From: Centipeda infelix ATCC 43532 | Lineage (GTDB): Bacteria; Bacillota; Negativicutes; Selenomonadales; Selenomonadaceae | Reading direction: 5' to 3' | DNA length: 64,000 nucleotides | Assembly: GCF_000234095.1 (NCBI RefSeq) | Contig: NZ_JH376797.1 | Coordinates: forward strand, 1 to 64,000 | In this document: positions 45,722 through 54,686 of the stretch, in pieces | Numbering within the stretch: position 1 is the first letter of the stretch | Layout: each line of letters starts with the position of its first letter | Position numbers and translations under genes: made by a program | Notes under the pieces: generated by a model | Seen by the model: only the letters and a program-made list of their open reading frames with translations | Database searches by the model: none | What the model was told of the DNA's origin: nothing

Positions 45722-45727
45722 ACGCGC

Positions 45728-46225
45728 ATGAAGTTTGAACGGTTCCAACAGCTTGTACGCATGATGTTCCTGCCCGATGAGACGGGCAATATCCGCACAC
45801 GTTACGAGAATGTCGATGCGTCAAACGTACATCCGCTTGTTCTCGCATACGTAGGCGATGCCTACTTTCACCTCTATGTGCGGATGCGTCTGCTCTCCTA
45901 CGAGCAGACGCAGGTACAGGCACTTCATTCGTTCAGTGCACAGATTGTTTCGGCGGCGTGGCAGGCACGTGCCTATCGGGGCATTTCGCCCATGCTCACG
46001 GAGGAGGAGCAGACGATCTATCGGCGTGCACGCAACACGAAAAGTCATGCGCCGCGCAGTGCATCCGTTGCGGACTACCACGCGAGCACGGGCTTTGAGG
46101 CATTGCTCGGTAGTCTCTACATCCGTGAGGAGCACGAGCGTCTTGAGGAACTCACAGAGGCAGCATTTCAGATCATCGCAAAAGAGATGATGAGTATTCA
46201 GCAGGAGCAAATACATGGAAATTAA
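45728..46225 (+). CDS. mrnC: Mini-ribonuclease 3
   Basis: An RNase III catalytic domain without a double-stranded-RNA-binding domain, which trims 23S rRNA ends in Firmicutes. HPLVLAYVGDAYFHLYVR carries the RNase III signature with catalytic Asp. FEALLGSLYI carries the second acidic site. The 165-aa length is somewhat longer than B. subtilis MrnC. The order cysS-mrnC is conserved in Firmicutes. It overlaps thyX by 11 bases. Confidence 0.93.
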   Translation: MKFERFQQLVRMMFLPDETGNIRTRYENVDASNVHPLVLAYVGDAYFHLYVRMRLLSYEQTQVQALHSFSAQIVSAAWQARAYRGISPMLTEEEQTIYRRARNTKSHAPRSASVADYHASTGFEALLGSLYIREEHERLEELTEAAFQIIAKEMMSIQQEQIHGN

Positions 46226-46853
46226 ACTGATCTCAAAGACACCGAACTATCTAAAGACCTGCTGGACGGCAGCGCGGACGTGCTACAGTGCAGACTCTCC
46301 GATCGAACTCCTAACGGAGGAAAAGACGGACGAGGAGATGCTGCGTCTCTTGGAGCGCATTATGACGAGCAAGCACCTCTCGGTGGTCGAGCACTGCTCC
46401 ATGACGTTTGCTGTCAAGGATGTCTCGCGTACGCTGCTTGCACAGTACAGTCGTCATCGCATCGGTGTTTCCCTGAGTGTGCAGAGTCAGCGTTATGTTT
46501 CCGAGCAGTCCGGAAAGCAGGCGGACGGACTTTTTGGTCATGTCGTTCCGCAGACTGTTTCAGAGAACGAGGCAGCGTACACGCGCTATATGGCGTGTAT
46601 GCGTGAGATTCAGCAGGCGTATGACGATCTGCTTGCCATGGGGGTTGCAAAGCAGGATGTACGATTCGTCCTGCCGGGCGGTGCGTGTACGAATTTTGTC
46701 ACGACGCTTAACCTGCGTTCCTTTATGGATGTGTACGAGAAGCGTGTTCTGACCCCGGGTGCACAGTGGGAGATCAAGGAGATGATGCTCCGTATGCGCG
46801 ACCTCCTTGTCGCGACGGAGCCGTGGCTCGAACGTTTTATCCCGCGCGGGTGA
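46215..46853 (+). CDS. thyX: FAD-dependent thymidylate synthase ThyX
   Basis: Makes dTMP using FAD and methylene-THF. The nucleotide-binding motif reads RHRIGVSLSVQSQRYV (about residues 77-92). The classical signature RHRX7S has seven residues before the Ser, while here there are eight. The N-terminal TCYSADSP and LSVVEHCSMTFAV, and the C-terminal NLRSFMDVYEKR, fit the family. The 212-aa length is normal. In this operon it is adjacent to RNA genes, as in other Firmicutes. Confidence 0.95.
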   Translation: MEIKLISKTPNYLKTCWTAARTCYSADSPIELLTEEKTDEEMLRLLERIMTSKHLSVVEHCSMTFAVKDVSRTLLAQYSRHRIGVSLSVQSQRYVSEQSGKQADGLFGHVVPQTVSENEAAYTRYMACMREIQQAYDDLLAMGVAKQDVRFVLPGGACTNFVTTLNLRSFMDVYEKRVLTPGAQWEIKEMMLRMRDLLVATEPWLERFIPRG

Positions 46854-46867
46854 GGCAGGGGGACGAA

Positions 46868-47731
46868 ATGAAAGCGAAGGAACAACGCGCGGACAGGCGG
46901 ACAGAAAAACGCGGTGAAAAACACGCCGAGAAGCACGGCGAGAAAATTGCAGAGACGCGCACGGCGGAGCAGCCTACGCATATTCTTGCCGGCCGTCATG
47001 CGATTGTCGAGGCAATCAAGGCGGGGCGCGGTATCAACCGCATTCTGCTCGCGGACGGTCTGCATGGCGGAGCCGTGTATGAGCTGCGCGATCTTGCGCG
47101 TGCGCACGGCATTACTGTAGATACCGTTGGACGAGCAAAACTGGATGCCGTCGTTCCTGATGGGGTGCGCCATCAGGGAGCGATCGCCTATGTCGCGCCC
47201 GTCGCCTATGTCGCCGTCGAGGAGATCATTGCTGCGGCACGGGAGCGCGGCGAGGAGCCGCTGCTGCTCCTCCTCGACGGCATCGAGGATCCGCAGAACC
47301 TCGGTGCACTGCTGCGCACGGCGGATGCGGCTGGCGTGCACGGGATTCTCCTGCCGCGCCGACACAGCGTTCCCCTGACGGAGACGGTTGCACGCGTCTC
47401 GGCGGGGGCACTTGAGTACGTCCCCGTTGCCCGCATTGGCAACGTTGCGCAGACCATGCGTGCGCTCAAGGAACAGGGCTTTTGGATTGCGGGTGCGGAC
47501 ATGGCGGGGGAGGAGACCTATGACCGGGCGAACCTCACGGGAGCCCTCGTGCTCGTCATTGGCAGCGAGGGGCACGGCATGAGCCGGCTCACGCGCGACC
47601 TCTGCGACTTTACCGTGCGTCTGCCGATGCACGGCAAGATCAATTCGCTCAATGCCTCGGTCGCGGGGGCGATTCTCATGTATGAGGCACTGCGTCAGCG
47701 CACGGCGAAGGCTGCGGTGCAGCATGGCTAG
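46868..47731 (+). CDS. rlmB: 23S rRNA 2'-O-methyltransferase, TrmH/RlmB family
   Basis: A SPOUT methyltransferase that modifies a guanosine in 23S rRNA in characterised members. The substrate domain starts LAGRHAIVEAIKAGRGINRILLA. The knot motifs are LLLDGIEDPQNLGALLRTADA, LVIGSEGHGMSRLTRD and LPMHGKINSLNASVAGAI. A 35-residue N-terminal tail is rich in Lys, Arg and Glu. Start ATG 46868 follows gaggcaggggg. The length is 287 aa. It overlaps the NYN gene by 8 bases. Confidence 0.94.
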   Translation: MKAKEQRADRRTEKRGEKHAEKHGEKIAETRTAEQPTHILAGRHAIVEAIKAGRGINRILLADGLHGGAVYELRDLARAHGITVDTVGRAKLDAVVPDGVRHQGAIAYVAPVAYVAVEEIIAAARERGEEPLLLLLDGIEDPQNLGALLRTADAAGVHGILLPRRHSVPLTETVARVSAGALEYVPVARIGNVAQTMRALKEQGFWIAGADMAGEETYDRANLTGALVLVIGSEGHGMSRLTRDLCDFTVRLPMHGKINSLNASVAGAILMYEALRQRTAKAAVQHG

Positions 47732-48257
47732 ACAGCGTGCGTGCGCGTACTATCTCGTCGACGGCTACAACGTCATCAACGCATGGCCGGAACTCATGCG
47801 TCTGCGTGGCAATCTCGACGAGGCACGCGATGTCCTCGTGCATATCCTCACGGAGTACGGCGCGTTCGAGAACTACGAGATGACGGTGGTGTTCGATGCG
47901 TTCTTTACCGAGGACGAGGAGCACGAGCTGCAGATCACCGATCGTATGCGGGTTATCTACACGGGCGCGGGTGAGACGGCGGACAGCTGCATTGAGCGCC
48001 TTGCGTATATGGCGGTGCGTGTGGGACGCGAGGTGTATGTTGTCACTTCTGACGGTGCGGAGCAGAGCGTCATTCTTGGTGCGGGGGCGTACCGCATCAC
48101 CTCGCCTGAGCTGCGCCGTTCGGTGAAGAAGGCAAAAAAACAGATGAAAGCGGAGTACATGAATCCGCACATCCAGCCGCTCGCCCGCAGCGAACTGCAT
48201 GAGAGAATTGACCGCGACACGCTTGCGCGCCTTGAGGAACTGCGGCGCAGGAAATAG
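47724..48257 (+). CDS. yacP: NYN-domain ribonuclease, YacP/Rae1 family
   Basis: A PIN-like NYN fold: YYLVDGYNVINAWPEL (first Asp), VVFDAFFTEDEEHE, ADSCIERLAY and VTSDGAEQSVI give the four acidic sites. B. subtilis Rae1 cleaves mRNA in the ribosomal A site (known for the family). The length is 177 aa. The start ATG 47724 lies in the end of rlmB. It is last in the operon and has a strong terminator after it. Confidence 0.93.
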   Translation: MARQRACAYYLVDGYNVINAWPELMRLRGNLDEARDVLVHILTEYGAFENYEMTVVFDAFFTEDEEHELQITDRMRVIYTGAGETADSCIERLAYMAVRVGREVYVVTSDGAEQSVILGAGAYRITSPELRRSVKKAKKQMKAEYMNPHIQPLARSELHERIDRDTLARLEELRRRK

Positions 48258-48263
48258 GAAGCG

Positions 48264-48304
48264 AAAAGCCTCTTTGAGCCACAAATGGCTCAAAGAGGCT
48301 TTTC
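48264..48304. terminator. Two-way terminator between yacP and trkH
   Basis: A perfect 17-bp stem aaaagcctctttgagcc/ggctcaaagaggctttt with a 6-nt loop. It serves convergent genes. Confidence 0.92.
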
Positions 48305-48314
48305 GTGTGCCGAT

Positions 48315-49763
48315 TTACCACCGCTTTGTCTTGCGCCAGAACGAGGGGCGCAGGAGGATGAGCAGCGTGAATATTTCAAGTCTGCCAAGCAGCATGGAGA
48401 GACAGAGGACCGCCTTTACAAAGTCCGAGAGTGGTGCATAGGTGGAGGTTGCGCTCACAATGCCGAATGCGGGACCGATGTTGCCGAGCGTTGTGATGGC
48501 GACGGCGACCGCATCGAACGGGAGCAGACCGTCCATGGTGAGGAGGAATGCTGTTACAAAGATGATCGTGAGGTAGAGAAAGAAGAACGTCCCTGTACGC
48601 AGGAGCATCGCACTGTCCACATGCGCACCACTGAGCGAGATATCAACAACACGGTGCGGATTTAGCTTCTGGAGGATCACGGCGCGTGCATTGCGAACCA
48701 GGAGGATGATACGTGCAACCTTGATGCCGCTCGCAGTAGAGCCTGCGCAGCCGCCAATCATCATAAGAAGGAGCAACAGCAGCTTTGAGAACGTTGGCCA
48801 CGTCTCGAAGTCTGCCGAGACAAAGCCCGTCGTCGAGAGGGAGGTCACCTGGAATACGGCGACGCGTGCGGCAGAGCCGACGTTCAGCCCCATTTCTACA
48901 ATGAGGTTCAGTGCAACGAGCAGCATCGCGACGAGAATTATGCAAAGGTAGGTGCGGAACTCCGTGTTGCGGAGAATGACGAACGGTCCCTTGACCCATG
49001 CGCGGTAGTAGAGGGAGAAACTGCCGCCTGCGAGAAACATGAAGAGGGCAGTCCACAGCTCGAACGCAAGACTATGAAAGTGCATCGTGCTGTCATCGTA
49101 TGTCGAGAAGCCGCACGTCCCGATGGTTGACATCGCGTGCGTGATTGCAATGCTGAAATCTACGCCGCAGAGCATAAAGATGACCGTTGTAAACGCCGTA
49201 AATATAAGGTAGATTTTGAAGAGCGCCATGGTCATATCACGCAGCCGCGGCATGACGCGATCCATCGTCGGTCCCGCGCCCTCGGCGTTATACATATAGA
49301 TTGTACTTGCACCGGACTGCGGGAGGAGCGCGATGAAGATGACGATGATGCCAAGACCGCCGATCCATGCCGTCATCATCCGCCAGAACAGGATGCTGTA
49401 GGGGAGATTCCCGAGCGAGGAAAAGACGGTCGCTCCCGTCCCCGTGAAGCCCGAAATACTTTCAAAGAGCGCGTCGAGAAAGCCGAGGTAATTGCCGAGG
49501 AGATAGGGGAGCATTCCGAGAAATGTCCCTGTGAACCACCCGAACGCCGTAATGGCAATGCCTTCGCGTGCCGTTAGTTCCTCGGCTGGTTTTCCATAGC
49601 GGCGGAATCCGACCCCGAGGAATGCACTGACGAGGACCGACAGCATGAACGCCTCGCGGCTCGGCTCATCCCCATAGACGGCGAGTGCCAGTGGAATCGT
49701 AAGAGCTGCCGCCATTGCAAAGGAGAGGCGTGAGAGAATGTAGTTGACCGTATAGATATTCAT
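48315..49763 (-). CDS. trkH: TrkH-type potassium transporter subunit (canonical filter)
   Basis: An integral membrane K+ channel-like subunit with about ten helices. Four pore loops carry the selectivity glycines: SGFTGTGATVF, MSTIGTCGFST, TSLSTTGFVSAD and TTLGNIGPAFG. The length of 482 aa is normal. It is third in the operon trkA-trkH2-trkH1 (minus strand), 6 bp after the second trkH. TrkA (51209) is the expected gating ring. Confidence 0.95.
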   Translation of the reverse strand: MNIYTVNYILSRLSFAMAAALTIPLALAVYGDEPSREAFMLSVLVSAFLGVGFRRYGKPAEELTAREGIAITAFGWFTGTFLGMLPYLLGNYLGFLDALFESISGFTGTGATVFSSLGNLPYSILFWRMMTAWIGGLGIIVIFIALLPQSGASTIYMYNAEGAGPTMDRVMPRLRDMTMALFKIYLIFTAFTTVIFMLCGVDFSIAITHAMSTIGTCGFSTYDDSTMHFHSLAFELWTALFMFLAGGSFSLYYRAWVKGPFVILRNTEFRTYLCIILVAMLLVALNLIVEMGLNVGSAARVAVFQVTSLSTTGFVSADFETWPTFSKLLLLLLMMIGGCAGSTASGIKVARIILLVRNARAVILQKLNPHRVVDISLSGAHVDSAMLLRTGTFFFLYLTIIFVTAFLLTMDGLLPFDAVAVAITTLGNIGPAFGIVSATSTYAPLSDFVKAVLCLSMLLGRLEIFTLLILLRPSFWRKTKRW

Positions 49764-49769
49764 AGTGTT

Positions 49770-51209
49770 CTACCACTTATGCCCTGTATCCTCGAAGAGT
49801 GAGCCGAGGAAGAGGAAGAATGCAAAGAGTTCGATGCGCCCGAGGATCATCAGCAGACTGCATATGATCTTCGTCCATGCGGGCAGCATCGCAGCCGTAT
49901 CGAGATCCGTGAGCGAGGCGACACCGCCTGTTGTCGTGAGACACGAGACCGTCAGTGCAATCGTCTTGATGGGGCTGAGACCCGCGAGGGCGATGAGGAG
50001 GCTGCTGAGGGAGAAGACAGCGGCGGTGATGAATGCGAGTACGAGAATTCGCCCCGCAGAGTGCAGGGGAACGATTTCGCCGCCCTGTCGTACGGCGAAT
50101 ACCATGTGCGGATGGAGCGTACGCAGGAGTTCCGTCCGAGCGAGGGAGAAGAGCACAAGCACGCGCGATATGCGAAATCCGCCCGCCGCCGACCCCATGC
50201 AGCCGCCGATGATCGCAAGCAGGATGAGCAGCAGCTCAGAGCCGTTGTGAAACGGGATCTCCTCCTGCAACATGAGCCCGTTTGTCGAAAGAAAAGAGAT
50301 GGCGTAAAAAAAACCGTAACTGAGTGCGCCCGTGAGCGTTTGTGTGCCGTGCAGGATCGGAGGCACAGAGAGTAATGCACCCGCACCGAGAAAGAGTACG
50401 AAGAACGCACGCAGCTCCATGTGACGTGTGAGTGCCGTCTCTGCCCTGCGGTGCAGCATTTGCCGAAGCGTGAGGAGTGGAAGTGCGGAGAGCAGAGCGA
50501 CGAACCCTGCTCCGAACATGAGCAGCGGCTTGGGCGAAAGACCACCCGTCATTGGTCCCGCGCCCGAGGAGATTGTAAAGAGTGCGAGGATAAATGCGGG
50601 AAAGACCTCGTCGCCCGCCGCGAGATAGATCAGGACGGAAATGCCTGTGATTGCGATGTAGAGCATCGTCATTTCGCGCATGGGACGCGTCATGCGATTC
50701 CAGAGCGGGCTGAATAGGCGTTCCTGACGCACGCTGAAATCCATGCCGAAACATCCACCGACGACAGGCAGCACAGATACGAGAATGACGATAAAGAGCA
50801 GCCCCCCAAACCAGCTCATCAGCCCCCGCCAGAGGATGAGGGTGGGAGGGAGCGTATCCCCAAGTGCCGTCATGCCCGTCGTCGTAAGCGCGGAGATACA
50901 CTCGAAGAATGTGTCTACGGGCGAGAGATGCAGCCCTGCCAGATGGAACGGCAGCATACCGAGCACGGCAAGCAGAAACCAGACGGCGAGGAGGAAGAGC
51001 GCACCCTCCTGTACCGAGAGCTGGCGCATATGGCTGCGTCCCATATTGCCGAACACCATGCCGAGGATGGCGGTCAGCACGCCGAGGGCGAGAAATGACC
51101 CCGCAAGCGGATCCCCGAACGCGAAGCCGTAGCCGAACGGGATGAGATAGAGCGGCGCAAAGACGTACGCCGTGCGCCCCATGAGCACCCAGAACAAATC
51201 AAAACGCAT
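49770..51209 (-). CDS. Second TrkH-type potassium transporter subunit
   Basis: A diverged TrkH paralogue, 479 aa and about ten helices. Pore loops are SALTTTGMTALG, ISSGAGPMTGG, SFLSTNGLMLQEE and SCLTTTGGVASLTD. The second and third loops depart from the canonical TIGTCG and STTGF patterns. Ion selectivity or gating may therefore differ from its neighbour at 48315. The start overlaps the trkA stop (TGATG), so translation is coupled. Confidence 0.92.
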   Translation of the reverse strand: MRFDLFWVLMGRTAYVFAPLYLIPFGYGFAFGDPLAGSFLALGVLTAILGMVFGNMGRSHMRQLSVQEGALFLLAVWFLLAVLGMLPFHLAGLHLSPVDTFFECISALTTTGMTALGDTLPPTLILWRGLMSWFGGLLFIVILVSVLPVVGGCFGMDFSVRQERLFSPLWNRMTRPMREMTMLYIAITGISVLIYLAAGDEVFPAFILALFTISSGAGPMTGGLSPKPLLMFGAGFVALLSALPLLTLRQMLHRRAETALTRHMELRAFFVLFLGAGALLSVPPILHGTQTLTGALSYGFFYAISFLSTNGLMLQEEIPFHNGSELLLILLAIIGGCMGSAAGGFRISRVLVLFSLARTELLRTLHPHMVFAVRQGGEIVPLHSAGRILVLAFITAAVFSLSSLLIALAGLSPIKTIALTVSCLTTTGGVASLTDLDTAAMLPAWTKIICSLLMILGRIELFAFFLFLGSLFEDTGHKW

Positions 51210-52558
51210 CAGTCGTCTCCAAAATAGGCAAGCGCCTTCTTTGCGAAACTTTTGAGGACAAAGAGGATGACGCGGTCACCCGGCTGGAGCTCTGTCATGC
51301 CATTGGGGATCGCTGCTGCCTCCTCGCGCACGTAGGCGCAGACCAGACATTCGCGCGGGAGATTCGCATTCATCAGCTTCTTGCCGACAACGGGAGCACC
51401 GGCACTGACAATCACCTCGAGTGCTTCGGCACGTGCGCCCTCCAAGAGCGTCACACGCGTCACATCGCCGCCGCGCGCGTAGGCAAGCACCTCGCTCGCC
51501 GAGAGCAGACGCGCCGAGAGTGCGATGTTGACACCGACCTTCTCCATAAGGTCGATGTACTCATTGCGGTCGACGCGCACAACCGTCTTGATCTTGTTGT
51601 TGGAAAGATGGCGGGCGAGGAGCGCCAGCATCAGGTTCAGCTTGTCATCCTCCGTCAGGCAGACAATGACATCCGCCTCGGCGACACCCTCCTCTGTGAG
51701 AAGGTCGATATCCGTGCCATCCCCGCAGATTGCAAGACCCGTGGTCAGCTTCTCTGCGAGCAGTTCGCAGCGCTCACGATTTCGGTCGATTACCTTTACC
51801 TGTACGTCCTGTCGCTCCAGCAGGAGTGCGAGCGCACGCCCTGTCCGCCCCGCTCCGATGATGGCGGCGCGTTTCAGCTTGTGCGTATCGCTCGGAACGA
51901 GGCTTTGGCTGAACTCCTCAATGCGTTCGGGCAGCCCTATGAAGTAGGCATTGTCCCCGGGGAGGAACATATCGTCGCCATGTGGAATAATCATGCGATG
52001 GTCGCGGAAGATCAGCCCTGCAAGTACGCCGTGCGGCAGTGTCAGCTCCTTGAGCGGTTTGCGGGCGATGGCGGAGCGGCGGCGGATGCGCGTCTCAAAC
52101 AGGCGCACCTTGCCCTGCGCAAAGTCCTCCACGTTGAGTGCGGCGGGGGTCATGAGAATGCGAGAGATTTCGTTTGCCGTGATGAGCTCCGGGTTGAGCA
52201 TGAGATCAATATCAAAATTTTCTTTGAGATACTGTCCTGCCTGTACCGTAACATTCATATCGCGGATGCGTGCGATTGTGTGTGTGATGCCGTGCTTCTT
52301 CGCGAGTACGCAGGCGACAATGTTCACCTCGTCGCTCTCCGTCACGGCGATGAGGATATCCGCGCTCTTGATGTCGGGATCGTTCATCGTGAGCGGACTT
52401 GCGATGTTCGCTTCGATTGTCAGCACGTCGAGCGTTGTTTTTGCCGCTTCGAGCTGGCTCTCCTCGCCGTCTACCACCACGACATCCATGCCCTCCTCCG
52501 AAAGAAGTGCTGCGATGCTGTAGCCCAGCCGTCCCGCTCCCGCAATTACAATACGCAC
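51209..52558 (-). CDS. trkA: Trk potassium uptake regulatory protein TrkA
   Basis: A cytosolic ring protein with two RCK units in tandem. The first NAD-binding loop is IAGAGRLGYSIAALLSEEG at the N-terminus. The second is IIGAGRTGRALALLLERQ near residue 232. Each is followed by an RCK_C domain. The length is 449 aa. The chosen start is GTG at 52558, after GCAGGAGGGG. The frame is open eight codons further up, but there the RBS would be inside the gene. It lies first in the operon with two trkH genes. Confidence 0.94.
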   Translation of the reverse strand: MRIVIAGAGRLGYSIAALLSEEGMDVVVVDGEESQLEAAKTTLDVLTIEANIASPLTMNDPDIKSADILIAVTESDEVNIVACVLAKKHGITHTIARIRDMNVTVQAGQYLKENFDIDLMLNPELITANEISRILMTPAALNVEDFAQGKVRLFETRIRRRSAIARKPLKELTLPHGVLAGLIFRDHRMIIPHGDDMFLPGDNAYFIGLPERIEEFSQSLVPSDTHKLKRAAIIGAGRTGRALALLLERQDVQVKVIDRNRERCELLAEKLTTGLAICGDGTDIDLLTEEGVAEADVIVCLTEDDKLNLMLALLARHLSNNKIKTVVRVDRNEYIDLMEKVGVNIALSARLLSASEVLAYARGGDVTRVTLLEGARAEALEVIVSAGAPVVGKKLMNANLPRECLVCAYVREEAAAIPNGMTELQPGDRVILFVLKSFAKKALAYFGDD

Positions 52559-52628
52559 AATGAGCCCCTCCTGCGTTACCAATTAAAATACAAAAAGTAT
52601 ACCATAGATTTGTGGCAAGTAAAACTAG

Positions 52629-52773
52629 GGAAGCACTGATAAATTCAGCCACGTCATCTTGACGTATCTTTTTTGCCCGTACTGTGTCGACAAATCCTCT
52701 ACATAGCCCTTGCTATGCGTCCGGTTTGTCTCCTTGTTCGGACGAAAAAATCTACGCCAATCTGACGGACTTC
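52629..52773 (+). mobile_element. Family-1 palindromic element, copy 5, right end missing
   Basis: Starts GGGAAGCACTGATAAATTCA after a TA. It matches the family to about 52773 (gacggacttc), then diverges, so the right tip TTTATCAGCGATTCC is absent. It lies 70 bp upstream of trkA and close to the 3' end of the short YolD-like gene. Confidence 0.85.
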
Positions 52774-52821
52774 CTGGTTCTTGTTACAACAAGGAAACAA
52801 ATCTTGTGTCGGCCGCACAGA

Positions 52822-53031
52822 TCAGCGGTTTCTTCCAAATTGTTGCGGTGCATCCATATACCCATTTGCGGCTTCCTCCTCCATGCGTTTGGCAGCGCTG
52901 TGCAGCCTTGTGAGCGCGGAGAATGGAGCGAACTGTCCCGCACGGTCATGGAGGGACATGGGGGGATGTGTCTTTGAGGTGGGGCGCGGCAGATGGATGA
53001 TGTCTGCGTAGTCCTCGATTTTGCGCTGCAT
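52822..53031 (-). CDS. YolD-like protein (69 aa), partner of the Y-family polymerase
   Basis: The N-terminal half matches small proteins found beside Y-family polymerases in Clostridia: DIIHLPRPTSKTHPPMSLHDRAGQFAPFSALT. Those homologues usually continue to about 110-120 residues; this one stops after 69. Start ATG 53031 follows ggag, 16 bases after the polymerase stop. The truncated MITE copy lies 48 bp beyond its end, so the gene may have lost its 3' part. Confidence 0.75.
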   Translation of the reverse strand: MQRKIEDYADIIHLPRPTSKTHPPMSLHDRAGQFAPFSALTRLHSAAKRMEEEAANGYMDAPQQFGRNR

Positions 53032-53047
53032 TGCATGCTCCTCTCTG

Positions 53048-54571
53048 TTATGCCTTGTGTCCGCCGATCTGAGCATTGCGCTGGCGTGCTGTTGCTCCGT
53101 CGAAGAAATTCGCTCCGCGCAGGATGGCGTTCTTTCCGTATGCTTTCTTGATGGCGACAATTGCCTCCTGCAGTGCCTTTTCCTTTGCCCGAGTGGCTTC
53201 CTCCTCGGGGGAGAGGGCATTTTCAGTCGCCTCCTCGGGGGTGAACAGCGACATCTGCTCGACGGTGGAGGCACGCTGCTCCTCCGTCATCAAATGCTGC
53301 GCGGAGACGGTGATGCGCCGGATGAGAAGCGCGGGATTGACGATCTCGTCAAAAAGCTCTGTCAGTGCCTTCATGATCGTTTGTGTCGATGTGCCGCGCT
53401 CGATGAATGTCCTGCCGTGTGCCGGCCACGGAACTTTTCTCCCATAGCGGTCTGTTCGGATGCGTCCGTGATAGTGGTCGCGTATCTCGGGGCGGGTCAG
53501 ACATTCGATGTCATAGCCAATGGTGAGCTCGAGCCGGTCACTCGTGAGACGTTTTTCTGCGAGCTCGATTGAGATGATATCCGCCATCTCCCAGACAACG
53601 AGGCGTGCCTTCTGCGGCGTATATGGATGCTGCAGAACCTGTCCTCGGTGTATGCTGCGTGACTTCGGACGGTAGTTCTTGATGTCTTCTATACGTGTGG
53701 ATTCATAGCCCCATGCGTGGTCGATCAGCAGCTCCGCCTGTACGCCGAAGAGGCGGTAGAGGAGCTCCTCGTTGTGGCATGTATTCGCCCTGCCGAGTGA
53801 GCAGCGTGCGATATCACCCATCGTATAGAGCCCATTCTCTTCAAGCCGCCGCGCGTAGCCTTTGCCGACGCGCCAAAAGTCCGTGAGCGGACGATGTGCC
53901 CAGAGCAGTCTGCGATAGCTTATCTCGTCCAGCGTCGCGATGCGTACACCGTCGGCATCCGGCTTCATGTGTTTTGCTACGATGTCCATTGCGACCTTTG
54001 CGAGGTAGAGATTCGTCCCGATGCCCGCGGTTGCCGTAATGCCTGTCTCGTGCAGCACTTCGCGGATGAGCCGCATGGTGAAGTCATGTGCAGAGATCTT
54101 TCCTGTGTAGAGATAGCTTGTCACGTCGATGAACACCTCATCAACGGAGTATATGTGGATGTCCGCAGGGGCAATATGCCGCAGATAGACCCCATAGATG
54201 CGCGTACTGTAGTCCATGTAGAGTGCCATGCGCGGTGGGGCTATGTGATAGGCGATGCCGAGCTCAGGATGCGCTGCGAGTTCTGCCGCGTCCGTTGTTT
54301 CGCCTGTGAGCGTTCTCTGTGGGGCTCGGTATCTGCGGCGTGCGTTTGCCTGCTCGATGGCGCGGATGACCTCGAATAGGCGCGGTCGACCGCCGATTCC
54401 GTGCGCCTTGAGCGCGGGGGAGACGGCGAGGCAGATGGTCTTGTTCGTACGGCTCTCATCCGCGACGACAAGATGCGTCGTCAGCGGGTTCAGTCCGCGC
54501 TCTATGCACTCGACCGAAGCGTAGAATGCCTTGAGGTCGATTGCGATATAGGTACGTTCCTTCGGTTTCAT
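53048..54571 (-). CDS. Y-family DNA polymerase (UmuC/DinB type)
   Basis: A translesion polymerase. The first catalytic block is IAIDLKAFYASVECIERG with Asp, and the second is IYSVDEVFIDV with Asp-Glu. The thumb region TATAGIGTNLYLAKVAMDIVAKH and a C-terminal little-finger domain follow. At 507 aa it exceeds DinB (about 350-420); the extra is in the C-terminal half and a Glu-rich tail. Start ATG 54571 is preceded by AGGAGG. No clear LexA box is seen upstream. Confidence 0.93.
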   Translation of the reverse strand: MKPKERTYIAIDLKAFYASVECIERGLNPLTTHLVVADESRTNKTICLAVSPALKAHGIGGRPRLFEVIRAIEQANARRRYRAPQRTLTGETTDAAELAAHPELGIAYHIAPPRMALYMDYSTRIYGVYLRHIAPADIHIYSVDEVFIDVTSYLYTGKISAHDFTMRLIREVLHETGITATAGIGTNLYLAKVAMDIVAKHMKPDADGVRIATLDEISYRRLLWAHRPLTDFWRVGKGYARRLEENGLYTMGDIARCSLGRANTCHNEELLYRLFGVQAELLIDHAWGYESTRIEDIKNYRPKSRSIHRGQVLQHPYTPQKARLVVWEMADIISIELAEKRLTSDRLELTIGYDIECLTRPEIRDHYHGRIRTDRYGRKVPWPAHGRTFIERGTSTQTIMKALTELFDEIVNPALLIRRITVSAQHLMTEEQRASTVEQMSLFTPEEATENALSPEEEATRAKEKALQEAIVAIKKAYGKNAILRGANFFDGATARQRNAQIGGHKA

Positions 54572-54686
54572 CGTCATCCCTCCTAGCGTGCAGTATAGCA
54601 CGAATGTTTGTTGTTTGTAAATTGAAGAAGGAAAAAAAGGGGAGATGTCGAATCACACTAAGGAACAAGAAAAGGAGCGGAACGAT

